A stretch of DNA of 11,804 nucleotides from NCBI GenBank assembly GCA_011042755.1, contig DRBY01000118.1, positions 1 through 11,804 of the forward strand, read 5' to 3'. This document shows, piece by piece, positions 6,026-11,804 of this stretch; within the stretch, counting starts at the first letter, position 1; every line of letters starts with the position of its first letter. The notes under the pieces are model-generated. The model ran no database searches. It saw only the letters and a list, made by a program, of their open reading frames with translations, and was not told the DNA's origin. This DNA comes from Thermoproteota archaeon. Lineage in GTDB: Archaea; Thermoproteota; Korarchaeia; Korarchaeales; Korarchaeaceae. Both the position numbers and the translations under genes were made by a program.

Positions 6026-7734
6026 TAGCTCTCGTTGCCTTGGTCATCATAAACGAGGCGAGAAAGAAGATCTCCACAGTAGAACTCGGAGCCCGCTTTC
6101 ACTCCACACTTCTTATGTCTGGAATTGCAGCTCTACTGGTAACGGCTGTTATCGTGATCAGCTGGAGGAACCTCAGGCTCTCTTCATTAGGCCAAACACT
6201 CAACACTCGCCCATCAAATCTGCACGTAAAGACCTTAGCTCTACGTCCGAGGAATCCGAGCCGATCGGAGACTATAGACAGCGAGAGTTTGTCAGTTTTA
6301 GTTGAGTCCCTAGGGGTAAACGCGCTCCTCTTCCAATGCTTGCGCTCTTCCGAAGCGTCTCCCTTGTATATAGCGCTCTGGGTAGACCGTAATAGAATCA
6401 GCAAGGAACAGGCGTCTGCTCTCCTGAATGCTGCAGAAGGCGCAATAAAGAGCATGCTAAGCAAATCATTTGAGGTCGAAGAGGAAAATTCACTGAGTAG
6501 AAATCTTACGAATTTCCTGCCAAATCTCAAAAGTTTATCTCCATACTCGGCCATAAAAGATCGATTGTCTATCTCGATTCGACCCGCACTCGATCTAAAT
6601 CGACCAGAATGGCCGCGACTGCTATTGGGTAGAGATTCTGATGGCAAAAAGGTCTGGATTCCACTGTCTACGTTCTCTAAGCACGTCTTGATAATGGGCA
6701 GGACGGGTTCCGGCAAAACGACGACAGCTATGTCTCTTTGTGAGAGACTCTGGTCCGAGTTTGGGATACCGTTTCTAGTCCTTGATCACCACAACGAGTA
6801 CGCAGGCTTTGTCCTGAGGCTGGGAGGAAAGGTTATCGGTATCGGTCCCAACGAGCTGTCTGTAAACGTCTTTAAGGGATTGGCTGCCGATCCAAGTGGC
6901 GTTTCGATTTCGGTAGAGCTTCTAAGAGACGCCCTAGAGTTAACCCCCTCCCAGTGCTTCATAACTCACAAGTGTCTTCAATCGGCACTTAGAATGGCTG
7001 CCGGCGAAGATCCGACGCTGGCAGACCTCCTAGAGGAGATTTCTGAGTATAGAGAACGTACCGCTCCTGAGATGGAGAGCAAGCTCGCTCTGCTCCGTAA
7101 GCTCGAGCCGCTAGTAGCAGGGGAAGGCCGGGCTCACCTCATAGAAGAGCGCATGCCCGACTTGGAGGACCTCTCGTACCCTCTTGCAGTCGAGCTAGCC
7201 TCGGTCGAGTCGGATGACGTCAGGAATATTCTCGTACATGTGATCCTGAAGAGAATCTACGATGCAGCCAAATCCTGGGGGTTGGGGGCTCCCCTCAAGC
7301 TCGTTGTCCTCATTGAGGAAGGAGAAAGGGTTATGCCCATCATAGCCGATGAGAGAGGATCTACCGTGTTGGATAAGATGTTATCAGAGCTCAGGAAGTT
7401 TGGCGTGGGCATAATCGTAGTTACGCAGGCCCCCCACGCGCTCTCCCGTCGCGCCATGAGGAACTCCGCTATCAAGATCATCCACTCACTTGGGTCGCCC
7501 GAGGACGCGCGCGCGATAAAGCCATTTCTAGAGACCGGCTCTGCCTCGGGTGATCGTAAACTGGTTGAGGTCCATACGCTAAGACCTGGAATGGCGTTTC
7601 TCACGCTGGAAGGTGATCTGAGACCTAGAAAGATAATCATAGTTCCGCCAACATGTCCAACGGCTCCTCTGCAGGAAGAGAGCATTAGCAGACTCTGCGA
7701 GATAGCTCCCGAGTTTTATCTCGCTACCATCTAG
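6001..7734 (+). CDS. Membrane-anchored HerA/VirB4-type P-loop ATPase
   Basis: A 577 aa protein of the HerA-FtsK superfamily, ATP-driven hexameric DNA pumps. Two hydrophobic segments near the N-terminus (about 6-19 and 36-54) predict a membrane anchor. A region at about 95-200 with no recognised motif follows; it loosely recalls the domain before the motor in VirB4-like proteins. The motor has Walker A GRTGSGKT (233-240), 'DHHNEY' (262-267) in place of the HerA 'DPHGEY', Walker B 'LVVLIEEGER' (434-443), and 'VVTQAPHALSRRAMRN' (473-488) with the sensor Gln and arginines. The GTG start lies 25 nt inside the TFB-like gene, with GAGGGG about 6 nt upstream. No nurA, rad50 or mre11 is nearby, so this is not the usual DNA-end resection HerA. 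Its TAG stop shares CTAG with the stop of the convergent kinase gene. The substrate is unknown; segregation, DNA transfer or pilus work are all possible. Confidence 0.8.
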   Translation: MDRSDAVIIALVALVIINEARKKISTVELGARFHSTLLMSGIAALLVTAVIVISWRNLRLSSLGQTLNTRPSNLHVKTLALRPRNPSRSETIDSESLSVLVESLGVNALLFQCLRSSEASPLYIALWVDRNRISKEQASALLNAAEGAIKSMLSKSFEVEEENSLSRNLTNFLPNLKSLSPYSAIKDRLSISIRPALDLNRPEWPRLLLGRDSDGKKVWIPLSTFSKHVLIMGRTGSGKTTTAMSLCERLWSEFGIPFLVLDHHNEYAGFVLRLGGKVIGIGPNELSVNVFKGLAADPSGVSISVELLRDALELTPSQCFITHKCLQSALRMAAGEDPTLADLLEEISEYRERTAPEMESKLALLRKLEPLVAGEGRAHLIEERMPDLEDLSYPLAVELASVESDDVRNILVHVILKRIYDAAKSWGLGAPLKLVVLIEEGERVMPIIADERGSTVLDKMLSELRKFGVGIIVVTQAPHALSRRAMRNSAIKIIHSLGSPEDARAIKPFLETGSASGDRKLVEVHTLRPGMAFLTLEGDLRPRKIIIVPPTCPTAPLQEESISRLCEIAPEFYLATI

Positions 7735-8303
7735 GGGTCCTCCCTCCTTATTTGCTGTAGAACTATGGGTCCATTACGCCAATTTATGGCCTGCTTAGGA
7801 AACCTCTCTTCGCTCACGATGGCTAAGATCTTCTCTACAACCATTTGTGGGGATAGCGTGCTTACGTCGATCTCGAAGATGGTATCTTCTGGAAATACCT
7901 TGCGGGCCTCGACCCCGCAGAAATCGATGATCTCGGCCTCGATGTTCTCTATGAGCTTCTTTTTACTGTATCCTCTGTTCTTCAGCCTATCTGCGAGAAT
8001 TGCGGGATCGCACCTTAGAACGACTACTTTGTCAACGAAATCGAGGGGTACGAGGTCTGGATAGAGGGAGACGACGACGCAAATTTTTTCACCCTGATTG
8101 TTCAGCTCACGGCGTAGCTCTCTCTTCACACGCTCAATGTCAAGTATCTCACTTTCTCTTTCTTCATCCCAACCTAAGGTGAGTCTTCTCTCTCGAGCGA
8201 ATCGCCCGACCTCTATAATCTCGCAACGGAACCTCTTGGCCAAGAGAGAACCGATCGTGCTCTTACCTGTCCCGGGAACTCCCGTAAGTAGTATAATGCC
8301 CAC
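7731..8303 (-). CDS. AK6/Fap7-type adenylate kinase-like protein
   Basis: Small nucleotide kinase related to AK6/Fap7/hCINAP, which combines adenylate kinase or ATPase activity with late 18S/16S rRNA maturation, bound to uS11. The 190 aa protein has the P-loop 'GVPGTGKST' (8-16), 'VVVLRCDPAILADRL', the lid motif 'RGYSKKKLIENIEAEI', and a C-terminal alpha-beta end, in family order. The Asp-x-His of the usual Walker B region is missing: that strand reads 'CVVVSLYPDL', so Asp and His become Ser and Tyr. The open frame extends to a GTG at 8336, but that lies upstream of the TATA box (8325-8333). A start at GTG 8303 sits about 26 nt from the TATA centre, fits a leaderless message and gives the usual family N-terminus; GTG 8309 is the alternative. 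Confidence 0.8.
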   Translation of the reverse strand: MGIILLTGVPGTGKSTIGSLLAKRFRCEIIEVGRFARERRLTLGWDEERESEILDIERVKRELRRELNNQGEKICVVVSLYPDLVPLDFVDKVVVLRCDPAILADRLKNRGYSKKKLIENIEAEIIDFCGVEARKVFPEDTIFEIDVSTLSPQMVVEKILAIVSEERFPKQAINWRNGPIVLQQIRREDP

Positions 8304-8324
8304 ACCCACATCCCAGCTTGCAAC

Positions 8325-8333
8325 TTTTATATA
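8325..8333. promoter_or_regulatory. Shared TATA box between tRNA-Glu and the AK6-type gene
   Basis: TTTTATATA on the plus strand, TATATAAAA on the minus strand. Its centre is about 30 nt from the tRNA-Glu 5' end and about 26 nt from the GTG chosen for the kinase. Both are archaeal-type distances, so one near-symmetric element may serve both directions. Confidence 0.65.
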
Positions 8334-8358
8334 CACTGACTCTGCTAGAGGAAACCGG

Positions 8359-8436
8359 GCTCCGGTGGTGTAGCCAGGCCAAGCATAGGGGCCTCTCGAG
8401 CCCCAGACCCGGGTTCAAATCCCGGCCGGAGCACCA
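8359..8436 (+). tRNA. tRNA-Glu (anticodon CTC), CCA encoded
   Basis: Cloverleaf: acceptor GCTCCGG (8359-8365) with CCGGAGC (8426-8432); D arm 8368-8386 with G-U pairs; anticodon stem GGGGC (8388-8392) with GCCCC (8400-8404); loop CTCTCGA with anticodon CTC at 8395-8397, reading GAG (Glu); T stem CCGGG/CCCGG with loop TTCAAAT. Discriminator A at 8433, and CCA at 8434-8436 is encoded. No intron. The trailer begins TTCAACT, identical to that of tRNA-Val. Confidence 0.96.
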
Positions 8437-8466
8437 TTCAACTTCCTTCTCCTCCGGTAGATCTCC

Positions 8467-8847
8467 TCAGTACGGTAGTTCTCCGAAGAATGTGTATATT
8501 GGGTGGAAATCAAACCTCTTTACGAGAAGCACCCACAGAAGCACTGCTACAGCTATTGCTACGACTGCTCTGACCCTTCTCCTATGGAAAATTGGAACTG
8601 ATAAGATCATCCCGCTCACCGACACCATCAGAGCGTAGAAGGTGTAGATTATCGTCTTCTCGCGAAGCATCCAGAGAATAGTAACCCAGACTGCGAACTC
8701 CGAAATTAACAGCGCAACTCCCGTGGCTAAGGCGCCAATAACAGCTCCATAGAGAGCTTCAACTAACGTGAACCTTGCTGAAAACGGGATCTCCATCCTG
8801 GGCCTCGCTCGAGCGCGCCAGCTGTAACGTCTGGGTCTCCTGTGCAT
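8467..8847 (-). CDS. Small membrane protein, function unknown
   Basis: A 126 aa protein I do not recognise. The first 26 residues are strongly basic (nine Arg in the first 17), then come hydrophobic segments at about 31-60 (one long or two tight helices), 65-87 and 94-109, and a short aromatic tail 'PIYTFFGELPY'. The positive-inside rule would put the N-terminus in the cytoplasm. The ATG lies 1 nt after the TGA of pyrH, so translation is probably coupled; an internal ATG at 8796 would drop the basic tail. Not a known partner of UMP kinase as far as I can tell. Confidence 0.7.
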   Translation of the reverse strand: MHRRPRRYSWRARARPRMEIPFSARFTLVEALYGAVIGALATGVALLISEFAVWVTILWMLREKTIIYTFYALMVSVSGMILSVPIFHRRRVRAVVAIAVAVLLWVLLVKRFDFHPIYTFFGELPY

Positions 8848-8848
8848 A

Positions 8849-9532
8849 TCAGACGACCTCCCCGACTACTGTGCCTACCTCCTCCCCAGAAACAGCCCCG
8901 AGCACTGCCTGGGGCTCGAGACCGTTTAAGATTATGCATCTAACTTTCGATCGCTCAAGTACCTTTATAGCAATTGGATCCAGGAGTTCATACTTCCCTG
9001 GCTCAAATTGATATCTCTGAACTATCTTCAAGAGATCCTTGTACGTAATCCTCGGAATAAAAGTAGCCCCTGGCTCTTCTGGGGGCCTATCGTAGACTCC
9101 CTTGGCTCCGGTAGCTTTTATCATGAGCTTAGAATTGGTCATCTCGGACATCACGGCCGCAACGGCATCAGTAGACTGAGCCGGCGCCATACCTCCCATC
9201 ACCACCACGTCATAGCCATGGATCCCAGACAGAGCCTCCTCGTACGTTTCTGGTACCCTTGGGTAAGCCCTCGACCACAGGGATGCGATTACTAACGCAG
9301 CGTTCAGGCGAGTGGCCATTATTCCGATGTAGTCTAAGAACGCCTTGTTAACGCCATATCTCGACGCGGACTCGATGTACTCCCTTGCCAATCGGCCACC
9401 ACCTGCTACAACTATCAGCTTGTAGCCCTTCTCAACCAATCTTATGATAATGTCTCGATATGCGTCGAGTATGGTCTGATCCTCTTTGGCCCTGTCGAAC
9501 ACAATGCCTCCGAGGAGGAGAGTGAGCCTCAT
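8849..9532 (-). CDS. pyrH: UMP kinase (archaeal type, amino acid kinase family)
   Basis: Phosphorylates UMP to UDP with ATP in pyrimidine nucleotide synthesis; hexameric and cytoplasmic in the family. The 227 aa length is normal. Visible motifs are the N-terminal glycine turn 'LLGGIVF' (6-12), 'VVAGGGRLAREYI' (41-53), 'VVMGGMAPAQSTDAVAA' (110-126), and 'KATGAKGVYDRPP' (139-151), the nucleotide-binding segment. The N-terminal strand has Leu where many family members have Lys (K-I-G-G-S type), a variation to keep in mind. ATG start with GGGAG about 9 nt upstream. It follows taw1 by 42 nt; a TATA-like inverted repeat in that gap suggests a promoter of its own. The membrane protein gene follows directly. 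Confidence 0.93.
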   Translation of the reverse strand: MRLTLLLGGIVFDRAKEDQTILDAYRDIIIRLVEKGYKLIVVAGGGRLAREYIESASRYGVNKAFLDYIGIMATRLNAALVIASLWSRAYPRVPETYEEALSGIHGYDVVVMGGMAPAQSTDAVAAVMSEMTNSKLMIKATGAKGVYDRPPEEPGATFIPRITYKDLLKIVQRYQFEPGKYELLDPIAIKVLERSKVRCIILNGLEPQAVLGAVSGEEVGTVVGEVV

Positions 9533-9556
9533 ACGACAACGCTCCCCATGTTGAAT

Positions 9557-9570
9557 CCATTAAATAATGG
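9557..9570 (-). promoter_or_regulatory. Palindromic AT-rich element, possible pyrH promoter
   Basis: CCATTA and TAATGG form a 6-bp inverted repeat around AA. On the minus strand the core reads TTATTTAA, centred about 31 nt before the pyrH ATG. It would give pyrH and the membrane gene expression independent of taw1; the symmetry could also bind a regulator or mark the end of the taw1 message. Confidence 0.4.
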
Positions 9571-9574
9571 CTCG

Positions 9575-10561
9575 CTATCTGACGTCGAATCTAATGGGCT
9601 TCTCAAGCCTAGAGAGAAGTACAACTCTACTCTCTGGTACCTCAGATAGTATTCTGTAGCCAGTGTGTTTAGCGAGTTCCTCCGCGAACCTTCTGACTTC
9701 CTCGTGCGACGGCATACAATCCCGCGATAGCCGCCGGCGGGAATATCCGACGTACATGTAGGCCTTAGGTTCAACGTAGGTTGGCCCATATTCGTTTATC
9801 AATTTAGCCCATAGCTCGGCATGTTGCATGTTCATACCCTTTATTGTGGTAATTCTCATAACAGTTGGACAGGAAAGCGAAGAGATCAACTCCAGCGTTC
9901 TATTGAGTCTCTGCCACGCGTCTGGAATCAGTGGCCGAGTTATCTGCTTGTACAGCTTCTCGTCATAAGCGGGAACCGTTACATAGAGCTGCGTTGGCTC
10001 TTTCTCAATATTCTCGAGCCTCTCAGGCAGGGTTCCGTTGGTAACTATGAAGGTGGTCATCCCCCTCCTCGAGTACGCCTCTACAAGTCCCCCTATGTGC
10101 GGGTATAGCATTGGCTCCCCCGTAAGGGATATGGCGGCGTGGCGAGGGTTCTCTGCTTCTCGGAGCCAGTCCTCCCTGAACACTTTGACGCCCTTGTATC
10201 CCTGCACCAACATGCGCTGGATGCGGATGCTCTCCGACGCTATATCCTCTGGGTCGTCCCACTTGGAGCCCTCCTCTGGTATCTCCTTCCATCTGTGCTC
10301 AGGGGGTAGATCGCTGGCATTTAGCCTCCAGCAGTACAGGCACTGAAGGTTGCAGAAGGACGCTGCGGGGGTCATTTGGAGGCAGCTCCACGTAGTTATT
10401 CCGAAGAACTTCTGCTTGTAGCAGGTTCTACCTCTCATGAGGGCTTCTCGAAACCAATAGCACGGTTTGACGGCCGAGTGATTTAGCACGAACTTGTATC
10501 CCTGCCTCTCCATGAGTTCCCTTACGTGGGGCGGAACCGTAACAACGCTCGCCTCCATCAC
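9575..10561 (-). CDS. taw1: tRNA 4-demethylwyosine synthase Taw1 (TYW1), radical SAM
   Basis: Makes the tricyclic base 4-demethylwyosine from m1G37 of tRNA-Phe and pyruvate. The 328 aa protein has six cysteines with the exact spacing of characterised archaeal Taw1: C34, C47 and C60 for the second iron-sulfur cluster, and C70-x3-C74-x2-C77 for the radical-SAM cluster. Further family segments are 'AISLTGEPMLYPHI' (GEP motif), 'FIVTNGTLPERL' and 'EPKAYMYVGYSRRRL'. As in other archaea, the N-terminal flavodoxin domain of eukaryotic TYW1 is absent. The frame opens with GTG-ATG at 10561/10558; both lie about 26 nt from an AT-rich box, so a leaderless message is likely and the ATG is as good a start. 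It heads taw1-pyrH-membrane protein. Confidence 0.97.
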   Translation of the reverse strand: MMEASVVTVPPHVRELMERQGYKFVLNHSAVKPCYWFREALMRGRTCYKQKFFGITTWSCLQMTPAASFCNLQCLYCWRLNASDLPPEHRWKEIPEEGSKWDDPEDIASESIRIQRMLVQGYKGVKVFREDWLREAENPRHAAISLTGEPMLYPHIGGLVEAYSRRGMTTFIVTNGTLPERLENIEKEPTQLYVTVPAYDEKLYKQITRPLIPDAWQRLNRTLELISSLSCPTVMRITTIKGMNMQHAELWAKLINEYGPTYVEPKAYMYVGYSRRRLSRDCMPSHEEVRRFAEELAKHTGYRILSEVPESRVVLLSRLEKPIRFDVR

Positions 10562-10581
10562 TCGTAGGTTGTCTAAGAGGG

Positions 10582-10590
10582 AAAAATAAA
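10582..10590. promoter_or_regulatory. AT-rich TATA-like box between taw1 and translin
   Basis: AAAAATAAA on the plus strand, TTTATTTTT on the minus. Centred about 26 nt from the taw1 start, which supports leaderless taw1 transcription. In the other direction it would place the translin mRNA start near 10612, ahead of the ATG at 10624. The match is better for the minus strand. Confidence 0.45.
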
Positions 10591-10623
10591 GTGAACCGTA
10601 GGAGGAAGCTGAACGATTGCCTC

Positions 10624-11217
10624 ATGATGTCTAAAATTCACGGGCACATAGAGCTATGCAGAGTAAGGTTAGAGGAGGTTGAAGAGGCTAGGGAACGAGC
10701 AATTAGACTTAGCCGTGGTCTCCTTAAGCTGGCGAGGAAAGCCGTGTCGCTAGCCCACAGGGGGGAGCCCAAGGAGGCCCAGAAGATCGCAAAAGAGGGG
10801 CTGAAGACCTACTGCGAGTTCATGTCCGGTCTGAGCGAGACTACCCGCTCGGTCTGCCTGTCTGCTCTGGCGCCCTCGGTTCAAGAATTGGTTGAAGCCA
10901 CCGTACTGAGCCAACTTCTGATCGGGAACGAGATTTCTGGCCCAGATGAACTCGGAGTTGGTTGTCGAGAGTACTTGCTGGGATTAGCGGACGCCGCCCT
11001 TGAGCTTAGGAGGGCAGCCCTAGACGCTCTGAGGAGAAACGCGCCGGAGCGAGCAGAGAGGCTCGTGGAAATCATGGAGAGCCTCATGGACTCGCTGTCA
11101 ATTCTAGTGTTCCCAGACGCGATACTTCCGATAAGGCATAAGGTGGATACTCTGAGATCTCTGATTGATCGCACCAGATCCGACATTATAGCCTCTGCGG
11201 GGAGGGAGATTCGTTGA
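10624..11217 (+). CDS. Translin family protein
   Basis: Archaeal translin/Trax relative; the family forms ring- or barrel-shaped RNA- and DNA-binding oligomers, and Trax-like members are RNA endonucleases (the eukaryotic C3PO complex degrades passenger strands and pre-tRNA fragments). This 197 aa helical protein has 'RLSRGLLKLARKAVSLAHRG' in helix 1-2. It also has 'VQELVEATVL', with the two Glu that align with catalytic acids of Trax, and 'YLLGLADAALELRRAAL', the best family signature. The frame extends to GTG 10591, but that lies against the AT-rich box and would add 11 unlike residues, so ATG 10624 (or 10627) is preferred; the GGAGG at 10601-10605 is rather far from it. The stop overlaps the ribK start. 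Confidence 0.88.
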   Translation: MMSKIHGHIELCRVRLEEVEEARERAIRLSRGLLKLARKAVSLAHRGEPKEAQKIAKEGLKTYCEFMSGLSETTRSVCLSALAPSVQELVEATVLSQLLIGNEISGPDELGVGCREYLLGLADAALELRRAALDALRRNAPERAERLVEIMESLMDSLSILVFPDAILPIRHKVDTLRSLIDRTRSDIIASAGREIR

Positions 11218-11804
11218 GGGGTAGGAAGATAGCTAGAGTACTCTTCTTACTGATATCGATTGCTAAAGCTGGCGGGGTAGCAAGACCAGTCGGAGTTCAG
11301 AGGCTCAAGGTAGATGTGAGGGCCCCTCGAACGACCATCCTAAGGTGGATCTCTGAGGCGGCCGAACTAGGTCTAGTTGAGGTCAGATCCTCTGGGAGGA
11401 GCAGGGAGGTCATACTCTCCGAGAGAGGAAAGGAGTTCTTGATTAACCTAATTGAGGAACTTCAAGCAGCGTTGGAATCCTCAAGAGTCTCTGCGACCGT
11501 GACAGGGATGGTGTTTAGCGGGTTGGGGGAGGGAGCTTACTATGTATCCCGAGAGGGCTACAAGAGAGGGTTCAGAGAGCTGCTGGGATACACTCCCTTC
11601 CCTGGGACCCTGAACCTAAGGTTAGCCAGCAGCACCGACGTAGAGGCCGTGAGAAAGTGGAGGGCCTCGACGGCCTCCCAAGTAATACAAGCATTCAGCG
11701 AGGGCGGCAGAACCTTTGGCTCAGTGCGGATATACCCAGTGAGGATCGTCGGGTGCGATTACCCGACTCACGCCTTATTCGCTGAGAGGAGACACTATGG
11801 GGAC
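11214..11804 (+). CDS. ribK: CTP-dependent riboflavin kinase with N-terminal helix-turn-helix, 3' end outside window
   Basis: Archaeal enzyme that makes FMN from riboflavin using CTP instead of ATP. The 197 visible codons show an N-terminal winged-helix domain (about 5-75, 'APRTTILRWISEAAELGLVE') and then the RibK barrel. Its markers are 'TGMVFSGLGEGAYYVS', 'GYKRGFRELLGYTPFPGTLN' and, at the window end, 'FAERRHYG', which resembles the family's 'RSHYG'. Perhaps 15-25 residues are missing at the C-terminus. The TTG start forms a TTGA overlap with the translin stop (11214-11217), so the two are translationally coupled. The DNA-binding domain is a known variant of archaeal RibK and could give feedback control by flavin or CTP; that is inference. 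Identity is secure. Confidence 0.94.
   Translation, partial: MRGRKIARVLFLLISIAKAGGVARPVGVQRLKVDVRAPRTTILRWISEAAELGLVEVRSSGRSREVILSERGKEFLINLIEELQAALESSRVSATVTGMVFSGLGEGAYYVSREGYKRGFRELLGYTPFPGTLNLRLASSTDVEAVRKWRASTASQVIQAFSEGGRTFGSVRIYPVRIVGCDYPTHALFAERRHYGD

Noticed and set aside
5985..6305. 106-codon plus-strand open frame
   Set aside because: Out-of-frame shadow across the junction of the TFB-like and ATPase genes; both true frames are supported by motifs.
6099..6716. 205-codon open frame on the minus strand
   Set aside because: It lies wholly inside the ATPase gene, whose membrane segments and Walker A are in the plus frame; the minus translation has no family-like sequence.
8304..8336. 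Longer N-terminus of the AK6-type protein
   Set aside because: It would start upstream of the TATA box and adds residues before the first strand that the family does not have.
8000..8638. Several plus-strand open frames across the kinase, tRNA-Glu and membrane gene
   Set aside because: They overlap a tRNA and the antisense of recognised genes, with low-complexity Ser/Thr/Arg translations.
9529..9789. 86-codon minus-strand frame at the taw1-pyrH junction
   Set aside because: Out of frame with both taw1 and pyrH, which are complete and well conserved here.
1..11804. Mobile elements, CRISPR arrays, attachment sites at the tRNAs
   Set aside because: No transposase, integrase, regular repeat array or long direct repeat of a tRNA 3' end was seen; the two tRNA trailers share only 7 nt beyond CCA.

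Overview
The window is archaeal chromosome from the informational core. The evidence is an exosome operon (rrp4, rrp41, rrp42) with SBDS, L37Ae, an archaeal Brix/Imp4 protein and the KEOPS subunit Pcc1; the wyosine enzyme Taw1; AK6/Fap7-type adenylate kinase; archaeal UMP kinase; a translin; CTP-dependent riboflavin kinase; and tRNA genes with TATA boxes at archaeal spacing. Frequent TTG and GTG starts inside operons and a probable RNA polymerase subunit Rpo8 (RpoG/RPB8), known from hyperthermophilic Crenarchaeota and Korarchaeum, point to a thermophilic TACK-group archaeon, perhaps Korarchaeota-like. That placement is inference; no 16S is present. I see no insertion sequence, CRISPR array, integrase or phage gene.

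Layout. (1) 1-3973, plus strand: SBDS (5' end outside the window) - rrp4 - rrp41 - rrp42 - rpl37ae - brix - pcc1, nearly without gaps: a 3' RNA-processing, ribosome-biogenesis and tRNA-modification operon. (2) 3974-4406: a TATA box, tRNA-Val(GAC) with encoded CCA, and 30 nt later a PRC-barrel gene with a strong ribosome binding site but no promoter of its own, suggesting a tRNA-mRNA co-transcript. (3) 4413-4709, minus: an unrecognised small helical protein. (4) 4790-7734, plus: probable rpoG, a T-rich inverted repeat, then a TFB-like protein with no zinc ribbon whose gene overlaps that of a membrane-anchored HerA-type ATPase. (5) 7731-8303, minus: AK6-type kinase, divergent from tRNA-Glu(CTC) at 8359; one near-symmetric TATA box lies at the right distance from both. 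(6) 8467-10561, minus: taw1 - pyrH - small membrane protein. (7) 10624-11804, plus: translin coupled by a 4-nt overlap to ribK, which runs off the end.

How the genes fit together: the first operon joins RNA degradation, ribosome maturation and tRNA t6A synthesis (Pcc1). The middle joins an RNA polymerase subunit to a TFB-derived factor and a membrane DNA-translocase-like ATPase; this is the least ordinary part and the best candidate for something undescribed. The right end clusters tRNA-Phe modification (Taw1), a probable RNA-binding or nuclease translin, pyrimidine nucleotide synthesis and CTP-dependent FMN synthesis.
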